Counted from the first letter of the stretch, positions 8,510 through 17,428 are shown. The stretch: 64,000 nucleotides of DNA from Muribaculaceae bacterium (GCA_022508985.1 JAFLUA010000005.1:1-64000), one strand, 5' to 3'. Made by a program: numbers and translations. Notes: generated from the letters alone by a model not told the origin.

Positions 8510-9570
8510 TTCTGAGTGTTGTATTTATGCCATTTCTCAATCAGTGCCGACATATCGCCCGGTATTTCCGATGTAAAAAACATATCCTCACCGGTCTCGG
8601 GATGAATAAAACCAAGAGTGCGGGCATGAAGGGCCTGTCGGGGACATATTTCAAAACAGTTTTTGATAAACGCTTGGTAAGAAGCCGACTGCACGCCTCG
8701 CAGAATTTTATCACCGCCATATCGCTCATCATTAAACAGAGGATGGCCTATCGACCGCATATGCACACGAATCTGGTGTGTTCGGCCCGTCTCTAGTACA
8801 CATTTTACCACAGACAGATGCCCAAGCGACTCTATCACCTCATAATGCGTAACGGCTCTCTTACCCTCGTCGCCATCAAGCGGGAACGTGGTCATTTGCA
8901 AGCGGTCTTTGGGGTTTCGGCCTATGTTGGTCGCGATTGTTCCAGCCTGCGGTTCCGGGCGTCCCCACACTACTGCAACATACTCACGTTTTGTCGTTTT
9001 ATTAAAGAACTGGCGTCCGAGATTCGTTTTGGCATCTGGCGTCTTGGCTATTACGAGCAAGCCCGACGTGTCTTTATCAATACGATGAACCAAGCCTAAA
9101 CGCGGATCGTTGACATCATAGTCGGGAGTGTCGCGGAAATGCCATGCCAACGCATTGACGAGGGTGCCGTCATAATTTCCATGTCCGGGATGCACCACTA
9201 ACCCTGCCGGTTTGTTCACTATAAGGACATAACGGTCTTCATATACAATATCCAATGGTATATCTTGAGCTACGACCTCAAACTCATAGCGGGGACGGTC
9301 CATCACAACCTGCACCACATCGAGAGGCTTTACGCGATAGTTGCTCTTTACTGCCTTACCATTAACAAGGATACACCCGGCTTCGGCTGCTTGCTGGATA
9401 CGGTTGCGCGATGATTTCTGCAAGCGCAGCACCAGAAATTTATCAACTCGCAATAGCTCCTGCCCCTTGTCGGCTACAAATCGAAAATGCTCATAATACT
9501 CGGCACCATCGATTTCTATAACCGTACTTTCTTCCGATGTAAAGTCTTCTTGTATGAAGTCTTCCACCAT
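8506..9570 (-). CDS. rluD: RluA/RluD family 23S rRNA pseudouridine synthase
   Basis: 354 residues. An N-terminal S4 RNA-binding domain (about 38-90, RVDKFLVLRL...SRNRIQQAAEAGCILVNG) precedes the catalytic domain, which has the family motif GLVHRIDKDTSGLLVIAKT (the Asp in HRIDKDTSG is the catalytic residue), then RTHQIRVHMRSIGHPL. It is predicted to isomerise uridines in helix 69 of 23S rRNA, though RluD and RluC-like specificities cannot be separated by eye. It is four bases downstream of the PASTA gene and overlaps aroE. Confidence 0.92.
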   Translation of the reverse strand: MVEDFIQEDFTSEESTVIEIDGAEYYEHFRFVADKGQELLRVDKFLVLRLQKSSRNRIQQAAEAGCILVNGKAVKSNYRVKPLDVVQVVMDRPRYEFEVVAQDIPLDIVYEDRYVLIVNKPAGLVVHPGHGNYDGTLVNALAWHFRDTPDYDVNDPRLGLVHRIDKDTSGLLVIAKTPDAKTNLGRQFFNKTTKREYVAVVWGRPEPQAGTIATNIGRNPKDRLQMTTFPLDGDEGKRAVTHYEVIESLGHLSVVKCVLETGRTHQIRVHMRSIGHPLFNDERYGGDKILRGVQSASYQAFIKNCFEICPRQALHARTLGFIHPETGEDMFFTSEIPGDMSALIEKWHKYNTQK

Positions 9571-9574
9571 ATCT

Positions 9575-10198
9575 TTATTCTTCTGAGTAGTCTAATTCTG
9601 AAAAGGCATCGGCTACTTCAGAGTCGATACTGTCGGTCTCGAGAGATATGCCCGTCCCCACTTCAAGAGTAACTGTCGATGTTACCGGAATTACAGAACC
9701 CACCGATAGCGGGGTATCGCCATAACGTGCGCCTACGACAAGGTCAACAAACTCCGACGGCACGTTTTCGATACGCACATCAGTAATGCCTATTCCCCGC
9801 AGATAAGATGTTGCCTGACGTGACGATACATTCCCGGTAAGGGGCATCGATATCGTCACTTGCTTGGGCGAAAATGCCGTAATTGTCACATACACCATGC
9901 GCCCCTCTTTTACCACCGCGCCTGCTTTGGGCCACGACTCCACAATCGTGCCGGGCGCCATCGTTCGGTCATAAATAGAATCGGAGATTTCTATCGACAA
10001 TCCGTTTGCGGCAAGTACGGCCGAGGCTTCATTGTAAGTTTTGTGTTTAATATCAGGCACTATAGAGGTTGCCCCGTGAAATGTCCAATGGTCTAAAAAT
10101 ATTAGGACAGCCCACAGCATTATCAGTCCGGTACATATTATGAGTATTAGATGACTGATAATCGGATGTTTTTTATAGAATTCTTTTATTTTTTTCAT
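9575..10198 (-). CDS. PASTA domain membrane protein
   Basis: 207 residues. A single transmembrane segment at about residues 14-34 follows a short basic cytoplasmic tail. Two PASTA-type repeats lie outside: one beginning VPDIKHKTYNEASAVLAANG (about 47-110) and a second at about 112-180 ending VTSTVTLEVGTG. An acidic tail follows. PASTA domains bind peptidoglycan fragments or beta-lactams in PrkC kinases and PBPs, but here no kinase or transpeptidase domain is attached. It is the first gene of the leftward cluster, with its own promoter at 10315-10346. Confidence 0.85.
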   Translation of the reverse strand: MKKIKEFYKKHPIISHLILIICTGLIMLWAVLIFLDHWTFHGATSIVPDIKHKTYNEASAVLAANGLSIEISDSIYDRTMAPGTIVESWPKAGAVVKEGRMVYVTITAFSPKQVTISMPLTGNVSSRQATSYLRGIGITDVRIENVPSEFVDLVVGARYGDTPLSVGSVIPVTSTVTLEVGTGISLETDSIDSEVADAFSELDYSEE

Positions 10199-10314
10199 GT
10201 TGAGTATATATCTTTTTCTGCTAAAAAAGAAATGACACCTACAAAATTAAGGCATTATATCAATGCTTATTGCCAAGAGTTTTTGTATCTATATCTCATG
10301 GCGCGAAGCTTATG

Positions 10315-10346
10315 CAAAGGTACTAAATAAACGTTATTTATGCAAA
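10315..10346 (-). promoter_or_regulatory. Promoter of the PASTA-rluD-aroE-comEC-tgt cluster
   Basis: On the reverse strand TTTG (10346-10343), 20 bases, then TACCTTTG (10322-10315), a full match to the Bacteroidetes consensus. The leader to the ATG at 10198 would be about 110 bases. Another -7-like word (TAATTTTG, 10249-10242) lies closer but has no -33 partner. Confidence 0.72.
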
Positions 10347-10406
10347 TTAAGCAACAAATGTACGCGCAAATGTAGGCGCATCTTAATAGCTTTTACAAAA
10401 TTTGAT

Positions 10407-10414
10407 TACCTTTG
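10407..10414 (+). promoter_or_regulatory. -7 box for the unknown secreted protein gene
   Basis: TACCTTTG matches TAnnTTTG exactly. The -33 position is poor. It is divergent from the PASTA operon promoter about 90 bases away. Confidence 0.5.
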
Positions 10415-10417
10415 CAC

Positions 10418-10538
10418 TATGATAGCGGGTACGGGATGCCCGAAATAGGGCCGGATTGACTATCACAAAGCGAGTCAAAGGTCGCTGCAACCAATTGTGC
10501 CGATTGATGTTAAGTCACAAATATAATCGCAATAAACT
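10418..10538 (+). other. Long, apparently structured 5' leader
   Basis: About 120 bases between the predicted transcript start and the ATG at 10539. GATAG (10421-10425) can pair with CTATC (10460-10464), enclosing CGGG...CCCG. TGACT can pair with AGTCA across an 11-base loop just after it, competing with the first helix. The leader is more GC-rich than the neighbouring intergenic DNA. No known riboswitch class was recognised. It could be an RNA regulatory element or simply a long leader. Confidence 0.35.
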
Positions 10539-11558
10539 ATGCAAATAAAAAAATTATTGCTTGTGCTAAGCTGTTTGTTAGCCAGCTTGAATATGCTTGG
10601 CTCTATAACATTGTCAGACCTCAAGATTACGTTCGGGCCGCCAAATCACATACCTTCAGATCCTAACAATATGAAGCTCGCTGTCAATATCGATGTGCGA
10701 AACCACGGCAATAAATATGCAATGGCATGCGTGTGGATTCTGGATGAGAACAACAATTACTTGTCGTTTGCCGGTGACGGAAAATCGAGCAATTCCAATG
10801 CGTCATATTTTCAGGAAACAGGCTTTTGGCGCGACCAAAAATGGACTCAACATTGGGATATCGGCAAAGAGCGACTGACATTTCTTCCCGGCAAAGGCCG
10901 CGTCCGTTTCTTGGTTAACGTTATGGTTGATAATAAAGAAGTGGTACGTATTGTCTCCGATTGGGTTGACCTCAACGCCGAGTTTGCGGCTGCGGTACAA
11001 AAGTTTGCATCACAAAACGCATCTAAACAAAGCTCTGCCAATCAAGCAAGCTCAAGACAAACGGCTTCAAAGCAAACATCTAAGTCGTTGCCGGCCGATA
11101 TGACGATAAGCAGCGGTATACAACGGGCAAAGAATACGAGCAGCAATTCATCGACCGAATCTCTGTCACCACTCACTAATACTCGCATTAACAGCATTAA
11201 CTTCAAAATCAATAAAAACGGCATAGCCTATTTTACGATAAGCGAGACCACTCTTACGTTTTCTACCGGTGGACAGACATACGACTACAACTACACAACA
11301 GAGAACGATTATACCCTTCCGCTAATCGCGAATTGCAACACAAGCGGTGGGGCCATCGAGATATCAGCACCTGGTAGCGCACTTAAAACCTTGAGCCTAA
11401 AGCCATTGATGGACGGGAGCTATCGGCTCAAACTCACCGTCTCCAAGTCATTCCTTGGCGATAAAATCGATCTCGACGAATACTATATCCTAAAAAATAA
11501 TGGTAAAAAAGTTTGGGACTATATAACCCAACTTATCAATTACGGCTACTTCAACTAA
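10539..11558 (+). CDS. Secreted protein of unknown function with Ser/Gln-rich linker
   Basis: 339 residues. A signal peptide spans about residues 1-22 (MQIKKLLLVLSCLLASLNML). The N-terminal globular part (about 23-150) contains VNIDVRNHGNKYAMACVWIL and WVDLNAEF and looks beta-rich. Residues about 150-215 are a low-complexity Ser/Gln/Thr/Asn linker. The C-terminal domain (about 218-339) is also beta-rich and ends INYGYFN. I do not recognise either domain. The first resembles proteins that carry an Ig-like fold, but this is only an impression from the strand pattern. It is probably periplasmic or outer-membrane associated. It is preceded by a long leader and followed by a strong hairpin. Confidence 0.72.
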   Translation: MQIKKLLLVLSCLLASLNMLGSITLSDLKITFGPPNHIPSDPNNMKLAVNIDVRNHGNKYAMACVWILDENNNYLSFAGDGKSSNSNASYFQETGFWRDQKWTQHWDIGKERLTFLPGKGRVRFLVNVMVDNKEVVRIVSDWVDLNAEFAAAVQKFASQNASKQSSANQASSRQTASKQTSKSLPADMTISSGIQRAKNTSSNSSTESLSPLTNTRINSINFKINKNGIAYFTISETTLTFSTGGQTYDYNYTTENDYTLPLIANCNTSGGAIEISAPGSALKTLSLKPLMDGSYRLKLTVSKSFLGDKIDLDEYYILKNNGKKVWDYITQLINYGYFN

Positions 11559-11590
11559 AAGCGAATGCTTCCGAGTGAGATGGTACCTGC

Positions 11591-11613
11591 AGAGCGCATT
11601 GACAATGCGCTCT
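11591..11613 (+). terminator. Perfect 10-bp hairpin after the unknown secreted protein gene
   Basis: AGAGCGCATT, loop GAC, AATGCGCTCT. It is very stable but followed by CATGCAATTTC rather than a T-run, so it may act as a transcript-end stabiliser or a weak terminator. Confidence 0.5.
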
Positions 11614-11728
11614 CATGCAATTTCGGTAATAATATCGCCGGTATTGATATCTGTTATATTTATATCATTGTCGCCGCTCTATCGAGTTAAAGTCGAACCG
11701 TTATTAGTCATATTTTGATTTTATTTTT

Positions 11729-11736
11729 TACCTTTG
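11729..11736 (+). promoter_or_regulatory. -7 box for the CDP-alcohol phosphatidyltransferase gene
   Basis: TACCTTTG, perfect match to TAnnTTTG. TTAG at 11704-11707 sits at about the right distance for a degenerate -33 box. The leader is about 30 bases. Confidence 0.55.
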
Positions 11737-11767
11737 TGCATCAAAAGAGTTAAAAAACAAATAAACG

Positions 11768-12700
11768 ATGTTTGAAAAATTAAAGGCTGAATACCGTTCA
11801 TCGCTAAAGTCGTTAGAAACGGAAGAACATATCGATTTATTTTTTTTCCGCCCATTGGGTTTTTTGTGGGCATGCCTGTTTCGTAAGCTTCACGTAACAC
11901 CCAATGCGGTTACGATAGCTTCGATATTTATCGGCATTGCAGGTGGTATATGCTTCTACCCAACCAACATCTGGATAAATATAATAGGTATCCTATTGCT
12001 TATCTGGGCCGGTGTATACGACTGCACCGACGGCATGTTGGCCCGATTGACAGGACAGCACTCGCAATTAGGGCGCTTCCTCGACGGCATTTCTGGCGAT
12101 TTTTGGTTCATCGCTATCTACATCGCTTTTTGCTTACGCACCAACAACACCATCGCTTTTTTTGGCGAAAATCCTTGGCTAATTTGGCTGATTGCTTTAG
12201 CGGCCGGAGCGTGCCACACCGTACAAGCTGCTATTGCCGACCGCTATCGTCAATTCCACCTGTTCTTCATAAATGGGCCAAAGGGTAGCGAACTCGACTC
12301 GGCTCAAGAGTTGATCGACCGATATAACGCTCTATCGTGGCGGCACGACTTTTTCAATAAACTTTATCTACTGCTCTATTCAAACTATACCACAACTCAA
12401 GAGCGCTTGACTCCTACTATGCAGGAACTTCGAGGAATATTTCTCGCCAAATATGGCAATAACGCCCTACCGGCCGATAAAGCCGAAGAATTCCGCAAAC
12501 TGAGTTTCCCTATGTGCAAGTGGGAAAACTTTATGACTTTCAACTGGCGGGCAATTTTCCTTTATATCGCACTTTTGATTGGATATCCTTGGCTATATTT
12601 CGTGCTTGAGCTTACTATTTTCAACATTGTTCTTATCTACACCATAAGCTACCACGAAAAAATTTGCCGCATAATGAAAGAAAATGTAACAACCTACTAA
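11768..12700 (+). CDS. CDP-alcohol phosphatidyltransferase family protein
   Basis: 310 residues with several membrane segments. It carries the full CDP-OH-P signature DGx2ARx8Gx3Dx3D as DGMLARLTGQHSQLGRFLDG plus the following Asp (about residues 87-110), whose aspartates bind two metal ions and the CDP moiety. The family transfers a phospho-alcohol from CDP-diacylglycerol or CDP-alcohol to an acceptor in the inner membrane, as in phosphatidylserine, phosphatidylglycerol phosphate or inositol lipid synthesis. The insert at about 175-250 is larger than in PgsA and PssA, so the acceptor is not assigned. It is followed 11 bases later by a small membrane protein gene. Confidence 0.87.
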   Translation: MFEKLKAEYRSSLKSLETEEHIDLFFFRPLGFLWACLFRKLHVTPNAVTIASIFIGIAGGICFYPTNIWINIIGILLLIWAGVYDCTDGMLARLTGQHSQLGRFLDGISGDFWFIAIYIAFCLRTNNTIAFFGENPWLIWLIALAAGACHTVQAAIADRYRQFHLFFINGPKGSELDSAQELIDRYNALSWRHDFFNKLYLLLYSNYTTTQERLTPTMQELRGIFLAKYGNNALPADKAEEFRKLSFPMCKWENFMTFNWRAIFLYIALLIGYPWLYFVLELTIFNIVLIYTISYHEKICRIMKENVTTY

Positions 12701-12711
12701 AATACGTCTTA

Positions 12712-13077
12712 ATGAGCAACAATTCATCAAATGATTTCTGGGGTTATATTGTCGTAGGGGCCATAGTCGTCCTGGGCTTGATGTGGATTTTTGACGCCGG
12801 CCCATTTGAAAAGTCACAACCGGCATCAACATTCACTCCAAGCTATGGCACTTCTTCCGGGAGGTATAACCCATCTTTTGGAAGCAGTTCCTCACAACTG
12901 GTATTTAGCAGAAAGGTTAAGTTCTACAATTATGACGGCTCTTACTGTTATGGTACTTACGAACTTCAAACAGATGGGAAACATGAGTACTATCGTGGTA
13001 GTGTAGCTCAACGTCCCTCAAACTCAAGCTTTAACTATTTTGTTTCTTTTGGCGGCACTTTTGCTTATTTCAATTAA
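12712..13077 (+). CDS. Small single-pass membrane protein of unknown function
   Basis: 121 residues from the ATG at 12712, 11 bases after the preceding stop. A longer in-frame start at 12664 would run back inside the previous gene. A membrane segment at about residues 10-27 (WGYIVVGAIVVLGLMWIF) is followed by a Ser/Gly/Pro-rich spacer and a Tyr-rich C-terminal module (about 62-121) ending NYFVSFGGTFAYFN. The ending resembles that of the small secreted protein at 1918-2268 (NYRVNYGGEWYYFQA). No family was recognised. Cotranscription with the phosphatidyltransferase gene is likely. Confidence 0.68.
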   Translation: MSNNSSNDFWGYIVVGAIVVLGLMWIFDAGPFEKSQPASTFTPSYGTSSGRYNPSFGSSSSQLVFSRKVKFYNYDGSYCYGTYELQTDGKHEYYRGSVAQRPSNSSFNYFVSFGGTFAYFN

Positions 13078-13195
13078 TACCGTCATTGCACTTTCAATTT
13101 TTGTGCCTTTTATTATCTCTTGATTTTTTATCTTAGGCTGTAACAAAAACACGTCAGACCGTCATTTTGCTATGCAAATTATGTGGCGTTTGGGG

Positions 13196-13225
13196 TTGCT
13201 ATGTCGAATTTTCTGATTACCTTTG
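13196..13225 (+). promoter_or_regulatory. korAB promoter
   Basis: TTG at 13196-13198, 19 bases, TACCTTTG at 13218-13225. This fits the Bacteroidetes consensus very well. The leader to the ATG at 13296 is about 65 bases. Confidence 0.75.
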
Positions 13226-13295
13226 TACGGCCTAAACCATGAGGTATGGCATCAGAACTAAATCGTAAAATTAACATACTATCAATCAATTAATT

Positions 13296-15143
13296 ATGTT
13301 GGAAAAAACCAATGTAAAGACACTTGATAAAGTTGTTGTTCGCTTCTCGGGCGACTCCGGCGACGGTATGCAGTTGGCTGGAAATATCTTTACCAATGTG
13401 TCGGCCGGGCTTGGTAATCAGGTCTCAACTTTTCCTGACTATCCTGCCGAAATCCGCGCTCCGCAAGGCTCGCTAAGTGGTGTATCGGGTTTCCAAGTGT
13501 GTGTGGGCACAGGTGTTCATACTCCTGGTGATGCTTGCGATGTTCTTATCGCTATGAATGCTGCCGCGCTTAAGACAAACCACCGTTTTCTGAAACCCGG
13601 TGGTGTTATTATCGTTGACATCGATTCTTTCAAAGAATCCGATTTGAAAAAAGCGCTGTATCAAACAGAAAATCCCTTTGAAGAACTTGGCATCAAGGCG
13701 CAAATTGTTGAAGTGCCTATCACTACAATGACGAAAGCGGCACTCGCCGACAGCGGATTAGACAACAAGAGTGTGTTGAAGTGCCGAAACATCTTTGCCC
13801 TTGGGCTTGTGTGCTGGCTTTTCGATCGTCCTATCGAAAGTGCGCTCCGACATCTTAACAAGAAATTTGCTAAAAAACCGGCCGTCTACGAAGCCAACGC
13901 TAAAGTGCTGCAAGCCGGCTTTGATTATGGCCACAACATACATGCATCGGTTAGCACATACCGTGTCGAGACTGAAGACCCGCGACCGGGCGTTTATACC
14001 GACATTAACGGAAACACTGCAACAGCATGGGGCCTAATCATGGCTTCGGAGAAATGCGGAAGGCCCTTATTCTTAGGCTCATATCCCATCACCCCGGCAA
14101 CTGACATATTGCACGAATTGGCAAAACGCAAAGACCTTGGTGTAAAAGCTTGTCAGATGGAAGACGAAATAGCAGGTGTATGCTCCGCTATTGGCGCTTC
14201 GTTTGCAGGAAACCTTGCCGTGACGTCTACATCCGGCCCCGGTCTTGCTCTTAAGAGCGAAGGCATAGGCCTTGCTGTTATGGCTGAATTGCCTCTTGTT
14301 GTCATCGACGTTCAGCGTGGCGGTCCTTCTACAGGTCTTCCAACAAAGACAGAGCAAACCGACCTTATGCAAGCTCTTTACGGACGTAACGGCGAATCTC
14401 CCGTTGCTGTTGTAGCACCTGCCTCTCCAACCGATTGCTTCACAATGGCTTTCGAAGCTTGTCGTCTTGCCGTTGAGCACAGCACGCCCGTTATTTTATT
14501 GAGCGATGCTTTTATCGGAAACGGCTCATCGGCCTGGAGAATACCCGAAGCCGACGAATTCCCTACTATAAAGACTCCCGACGTGCCGGCAAACTTAATA
14601 GCAGACGGCTCATGGCGTCCTTATGTTCGTACTGAAAACCTCGGCCGCTATTGGCCTAACGCCGGAACTGAAGGCGCGACTCACCGTCTTGGCGGCCTTG
14701 AGAAAGACCCGGCAACAGGCGCTATCTCAACCGACGGGGCCAACCACGCAAGAATGGTTGAATTACGTCGTGAAAAAATTGCTCGTATCGCTTCCGACAT
14801 TCCTCAACTCGAAGTGTTGTGCGACACCGATGCCGACACACTATTGTTAGGTTGGGGCGGCACTTACGGCCACTTGCGCACAGCTGCCGAGCAACTAAAT
14901 GCCGAAGGTCATCGTGTAGCGTTCACTCACTTCCGCTACATCAATCCTCTGCCGGCAAATACGGCTGATATACTCGCCAAATATAAACGCATCATCGTTG
15001 CCGAGCTCAACACCGGTATGTTTGCCGACTATCTACAGTCGAAATATCCCGACGCTCACATCTTGAGAATAAATAAGATTGAGGGACAACCCTTCGCCGT
15101 TAGCGAAGTTGTTGAAGGTGCAATAAAATTAATGGAGGAATAA
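13296..15143 (+). CDS. korA: 2-oxoglutarate:ferredoxin oxidoreductase, alpha subunit (gamma-alpha fusion)
   Basis: 615 residues. The N-terminal gamma-type domain (about 1-190) begins VVVRFSGDSGDGMQLAGN. The alpha-type pyrimidine-binding domain (about 200-450) has SYPITPATDILHELAK and STSGPGLALKSEGIG. The C-terminal domain III follows (LLLGWGGTYGHLRTA, HFRYINPLP). With KorB it oxidatively decarboxylates 2-oxoglutarate to succinyl-CoA, reducing ferredoxin; run in reverse it fixes CO2. The gamma-alpha fusion with a separate beta subunit is the usual Bacteroidetes arrangement. Substrate preference (2-oxoglutarate versus another 2-oxoacid) is inferred from overall similarity. korB follows after three bases. 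Confidence 0.92.
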   Translation: MLEKTNVKTLDKVVVRFSGDSGDGMQLAGNIFTNVSAGLGNQVSTFPDYPAEIRAPQGSLSGVSGFQVCVGTGVHTPGDACDVLIAMNAAALKTNHRFLKPGGVIIVDIDSFKESDLKKALYQTENPFEELGIKAQIVEVPITTMTKAALADSGLDNKSVLKCRNIFALGLVCWLFDRPIESALRHLNKKFAKKPAVYEANAKVLQAGFDYGHNIHASVSTYRVETEDPRPGVYTDINGNTATAWGLIMASEKCGRPLFLGSYPITPATDILHELAKRKDLGVKACQMEDEIAGVCSAIGASFAGNLAVTSTSGPGLALKSEGIGLAVMAELPLVVIDVQRGGPSTGLPTKTEQTDLMQALYGRNGESPVAVVAPASPTDCFTMAFEACRLAVEHSTPVILLSDAFIGNGSSAWRIPEADEFPTIKTPDVPANLIADGSWRPYVRTENLGRYWPNAGTEGATHRLGGLEKDPATGAISTDGANHARMVELRREKIARIASDIPQLEVLCDTDADTLLLGWGGTYGHLRTAAEQLNAEGHRVAFTHFRYINPLPANTADILAKYKRIIVAELNTGMFADYLQSKYPDAHILRINKIEGQPFAVSEVVEGAIKLMEE

Positions 15144-15146
15144 GAC

Positions 15147-16166
15147 ATGGAAGAAAACAAGACATTCACAGCTGCCGATTATAAAAGCAGTCAGGCTGTT
15201 CGCTGGTGCCCCGGTTGTGGCGACCACGCCATTCTGAACACCCTCCACAAGGCTATGGCAGAGCTTGGTGTAGCACCCCATAAAACAGCCGTTATCTCAG
15301 GTATCGGTTGCTCGTCACGCCTACCATACTACATGAATACGTATGGTTTCCACACAATCCACGGCCGTGCCGCTGCCGTAGCTACAGGTTATAAGGTAGC
15401 ACATCCCGAGATGACAGTGTGGCAAATATCAGGCGACGGCGACGGGCTCGCTATTGGCGGCAATCACTTCATTCATGCCGTACGTCGTAACATCGACCTT
15501 AACATCGTATTGTTCAACAATAAAATCTACGGCCTCACAAAAGGTCAGTATTCTCCTACAAGCGACCGCGGTTTTGTGAGCAAATCGAGCCCTTACGGCA
15601 CTGTGGAAGACCCCTTTATACCGGCCGAACTTGTATTCGGCGCTCGCGGCAACTTCTTTGCACGCTCTATCGACGTTGAACTGGCCACGTCGCAAGAAGT
15701 CCTTGTTGCCGCTGCTAAGCACAAAGGCACCTCTGTTGTTGAGATACTGCAAAACTGTGTTATATTTAATAACGGCATCCACAATCCGATAACCGACCGT
15801 GAAGTACGGGCCGATCGCACTATCTTGCTTCGTCATGGCGAAAAAATGATTTTCGGTCGCGATAAAAATCGTGGTCTCGTACGCGATGGCTTCCTTTTGA
15901 AAGCTGTTACTATTGGCGAAGACGGATACACTATCGACGACGTGCTGGTTCATGATGCACACACTCAATCAAACTTCCTGCACCAACAGCTCGCTATGAT
16001 GGATGGCCTCGGCGAACTGCCGCTGGCTCTCGGCGTTATCCGCGATGTTGAAGCACCTACTTACGACGACGGCGTTACCGCTCAAGTCGAGGAAGTACGT
16101 GCACACAAAGGCTTCTCTTGCCTGCGCGATATGATTCTTGCAGGCGAAACCTGGACTGTAGAATAA
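15147..16166 (+). CDS. korB: 2-oxoglutarate:ferredoxin oxidoreductase, beta subunit
   Basis: 339 residues. The thiamine-pyrophosphate site is visible as GDGDGLAIGGNHFIHAVRRN and FNNKIYGLTKGQYSPTS (about 96-140). Cysteines that can hold the [4Fe-4S] cluster are Cys21 and Cys24 (RWCPGCGDHA), Cys55 (ISGIGCSSR) and one near 199 (EILQNCVIF). It forms the catalytic complex with KorA. The stop of korA overlaps a purine-rich GGAGGAATAAGAC stretch that could act as a Shine-Dalgarno, unusual in this phylum. A strong terminator follows. Confidence 0.93.
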   Translation: MEENKTFTAADYKSSQAVRWCPGCGDHAILNTLHKAMAELGVAPHKTAVISGIGCSSRLPYYMNTYGFHTIHGRAAAVATGYKVAHPEMTVWQISGDGDGLAIGGNHFIHAVRRNIDLNIVLFNNKIYGLTKGQYSPTSDRGFVSKSSPYGTVEDPFIPAELVFGARGNFFARSIDVELATSQEVLVAAAKHKGTSVVEILQNCVIFNNGIHNPITDREVRADRTILLRHGEKMIFGRDKNRGLVRDGFLLKAVTIGEDGYTIDDVLVHDAHTQSNFLHQQLAMMDGLGELPLALGVIRDVEAPTYDDGVTAQVEEVRAHKGFSCLRDMILAGETWTVE

Positions 16167-16184
16167 AGTTTTGTCTCATACTAT

Positions 16185-16220
16185 AAATAGGAGCTTACCT
16201 TGAGGTGGGCTCCTATTTTT
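16185..16220 (+). terminator. korAB terminator
   Basis: AAATAGGAGC (16185-16194) pairs perfectly with GCTCCTATTT (16209-16218) across a 14-base loop, and the 3' arm runs into five T residues. It lies between convergent korB and mmcQ. Confidence 0.85.
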
Positions 16221-16265
16221 ATGCATCGACGCCAATAATAACTCTTAGCCGTCGACACCGCTCAG

Positions 16266-16652
16266 TCAATTCTCGTCGTGAAGCCTACGGAGTTGCTCGC
16301 GGTCTTTGCGAGAAAGCGATTCCACCACTTGCTCGTAGGAGTGGCGCACCAACTCTTTGATTTTGCTGTCGGGCAACCGACGATTGAAATAGACACTTAT
16401 CCAGTGCTTCTTATTCATGTGCCAACCAGGCTGCACATCTTCATATAAATCCTGTAGTTCTAATGCCGTTTCCTGATCACACTTTATAGTGCAGAAATCG
16501 AAATAGTCTACATTGACAAGACAAAACCACTTGTCGAGAACATAAAACGCAAGCAGTCCTCTATCATACTCCGACTTAGTATTCAGAAAGGCCAACTTAT
16601 CGTGGACTCCGGGAAACGACAAACAATAATTTCGGAACTCTTCAATATTCAT
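16266..16652 (-). CDS. MmcQ/YjbR family protein
   Basis: 128 residues. It begins MNIEEFRNYCLSFPGV and contains CLVNVDYFDFCTIKCD, GWHMNKKHWISVYF and a C-terminal helix SYEQVVESLSRKDREQL, the usual pattern of this double-wing DNA-binding-like family (about 115-130 residues). The biochemical function of the family is not established. The start overlaps the stop of the upstream methyltransferase gene as ATGA, so it is the third gene of a bioB-spoU-mmcQ unit. Confidence 0.85.
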   Translation of the reverse strand: MNIEEFRNYCLSFPGVHDKLAFLNTKSEYDRGLLAFYVLDKWFCLVNVDYFDFCTIKCDQETALELQDLYEDVQPGWHMNKKHWISVYFNRRLPDSKIKELVRHSYEQVVESLSRKDREQLRRLHDEN

Positions 16653-17428
16653 TTTGTAAAAGCACGGGCCCTAAATTGCGACAGTGTTATGGCAGCCGCT
16701 GTTGCCACATTAAGACTTTCGACAGCGTCGTCGGCATTATGCGGCGGTATAAAAATACGTTTGGTAACACTCTCCTCTACTTCGGGTGAAATTCCTTGCC
16801 CCTCATTTCCCATAACTACAATGCCCGACGAGCTAAGGGGCTCGGTATAGATATTCTCGCCATCGAGGAATGTACCATATACCTGAGCGGCAGAATCGAG
16901 GCCGCGCAGAAAATTAGGCAAATCTACATATACGACTTTTACTCTTGCCAAAGCGCCCATCGATGCCTGCACGACTTTGGGGTTGAAAGCATCTACAGAA
17001 TCGGCCGATGCCAAAACAGTATGAACACCCGACCAATCGCATGTGCGCAGTATCGTGCCCATGTTACCGGGGTCTTGCACGCGATCGAGAGCTAACACGA
17101 GATTATTCGAGATATCAACCTCGACCGACGCCGACTCTTGCGGCAGTTCAAAGAAAGCTACTACAGGGGGAATGGTGTTCAGCCGGGTAATCTCGCGAAG
17201 CACTTGCCCGTTAACAACGATAGCATTATCCAAGGGCACAGCCCCTGCATTGGCATCGAGCCATTCTTTCTTTGCAAATAGATACCTTATTTTGAAAGCA
17301 GATGCGAGTTCAACTACACACTTTGTGCCTTCGGCTACAAACATACCGCTTCGTCGACGACCCTTTGAATCATCAAGCGACGAAAATACTTTCTTAAGAT
17401 TGTTAGTGAGCTGAAAATCAGAAGTCAT
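16649..17428 (-). CDS. SpoU/TrmH-family RNA 2'-O-methyltransferase
   Basis: 259 residues. An N-terminal substrate-binding domain (SDLGLK-like, about 1-95) precedes the knotted SPOUT domain: ALDRVQDPGNMGTILRTCDW (motif 1), VVMGNEGQGISPEV (motif 2) and IFIPPHNADDAVESLNVATA (motif 3), which together bind S-adenosylmethionine. It is predicted to 2'-O-methylate rRNA or tRNA; the target nucleotide is not determinable here. It overlaps bioB by 11 bases and mmcQ by 4 bases. A paralogue lies at 61786-62583. Confidence 0.9.
   Translation of the reverse strand: MTSDFQLTNNLKKVFSSLDDSKGRRRSGMFVAEGTKCVVELASAFKIRYLFAKKEWLDANAGAVPLDNAIVVNGQVLREITRLNTIPPVVAFFELPQESASVEVDISNNLVLALDRVQDPGNMGTILRTCDWSGVHTVLASADSVDAFNPKVVQASMGALARVKVVYVDLPNFLRGLDSAAQVYGTFLDGENIYTEPLSSSGIVVMGNEGQGISPEVEESVTKRIFIPPHNADDAVESLNVATAAAITLSQFRARAFTK

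Noticed and set aside
15429-15968. 179-codon reverse frame inside korB
   Set aside because: Fully antisense to a conserved enzyme; no recognisable domain or start signal.
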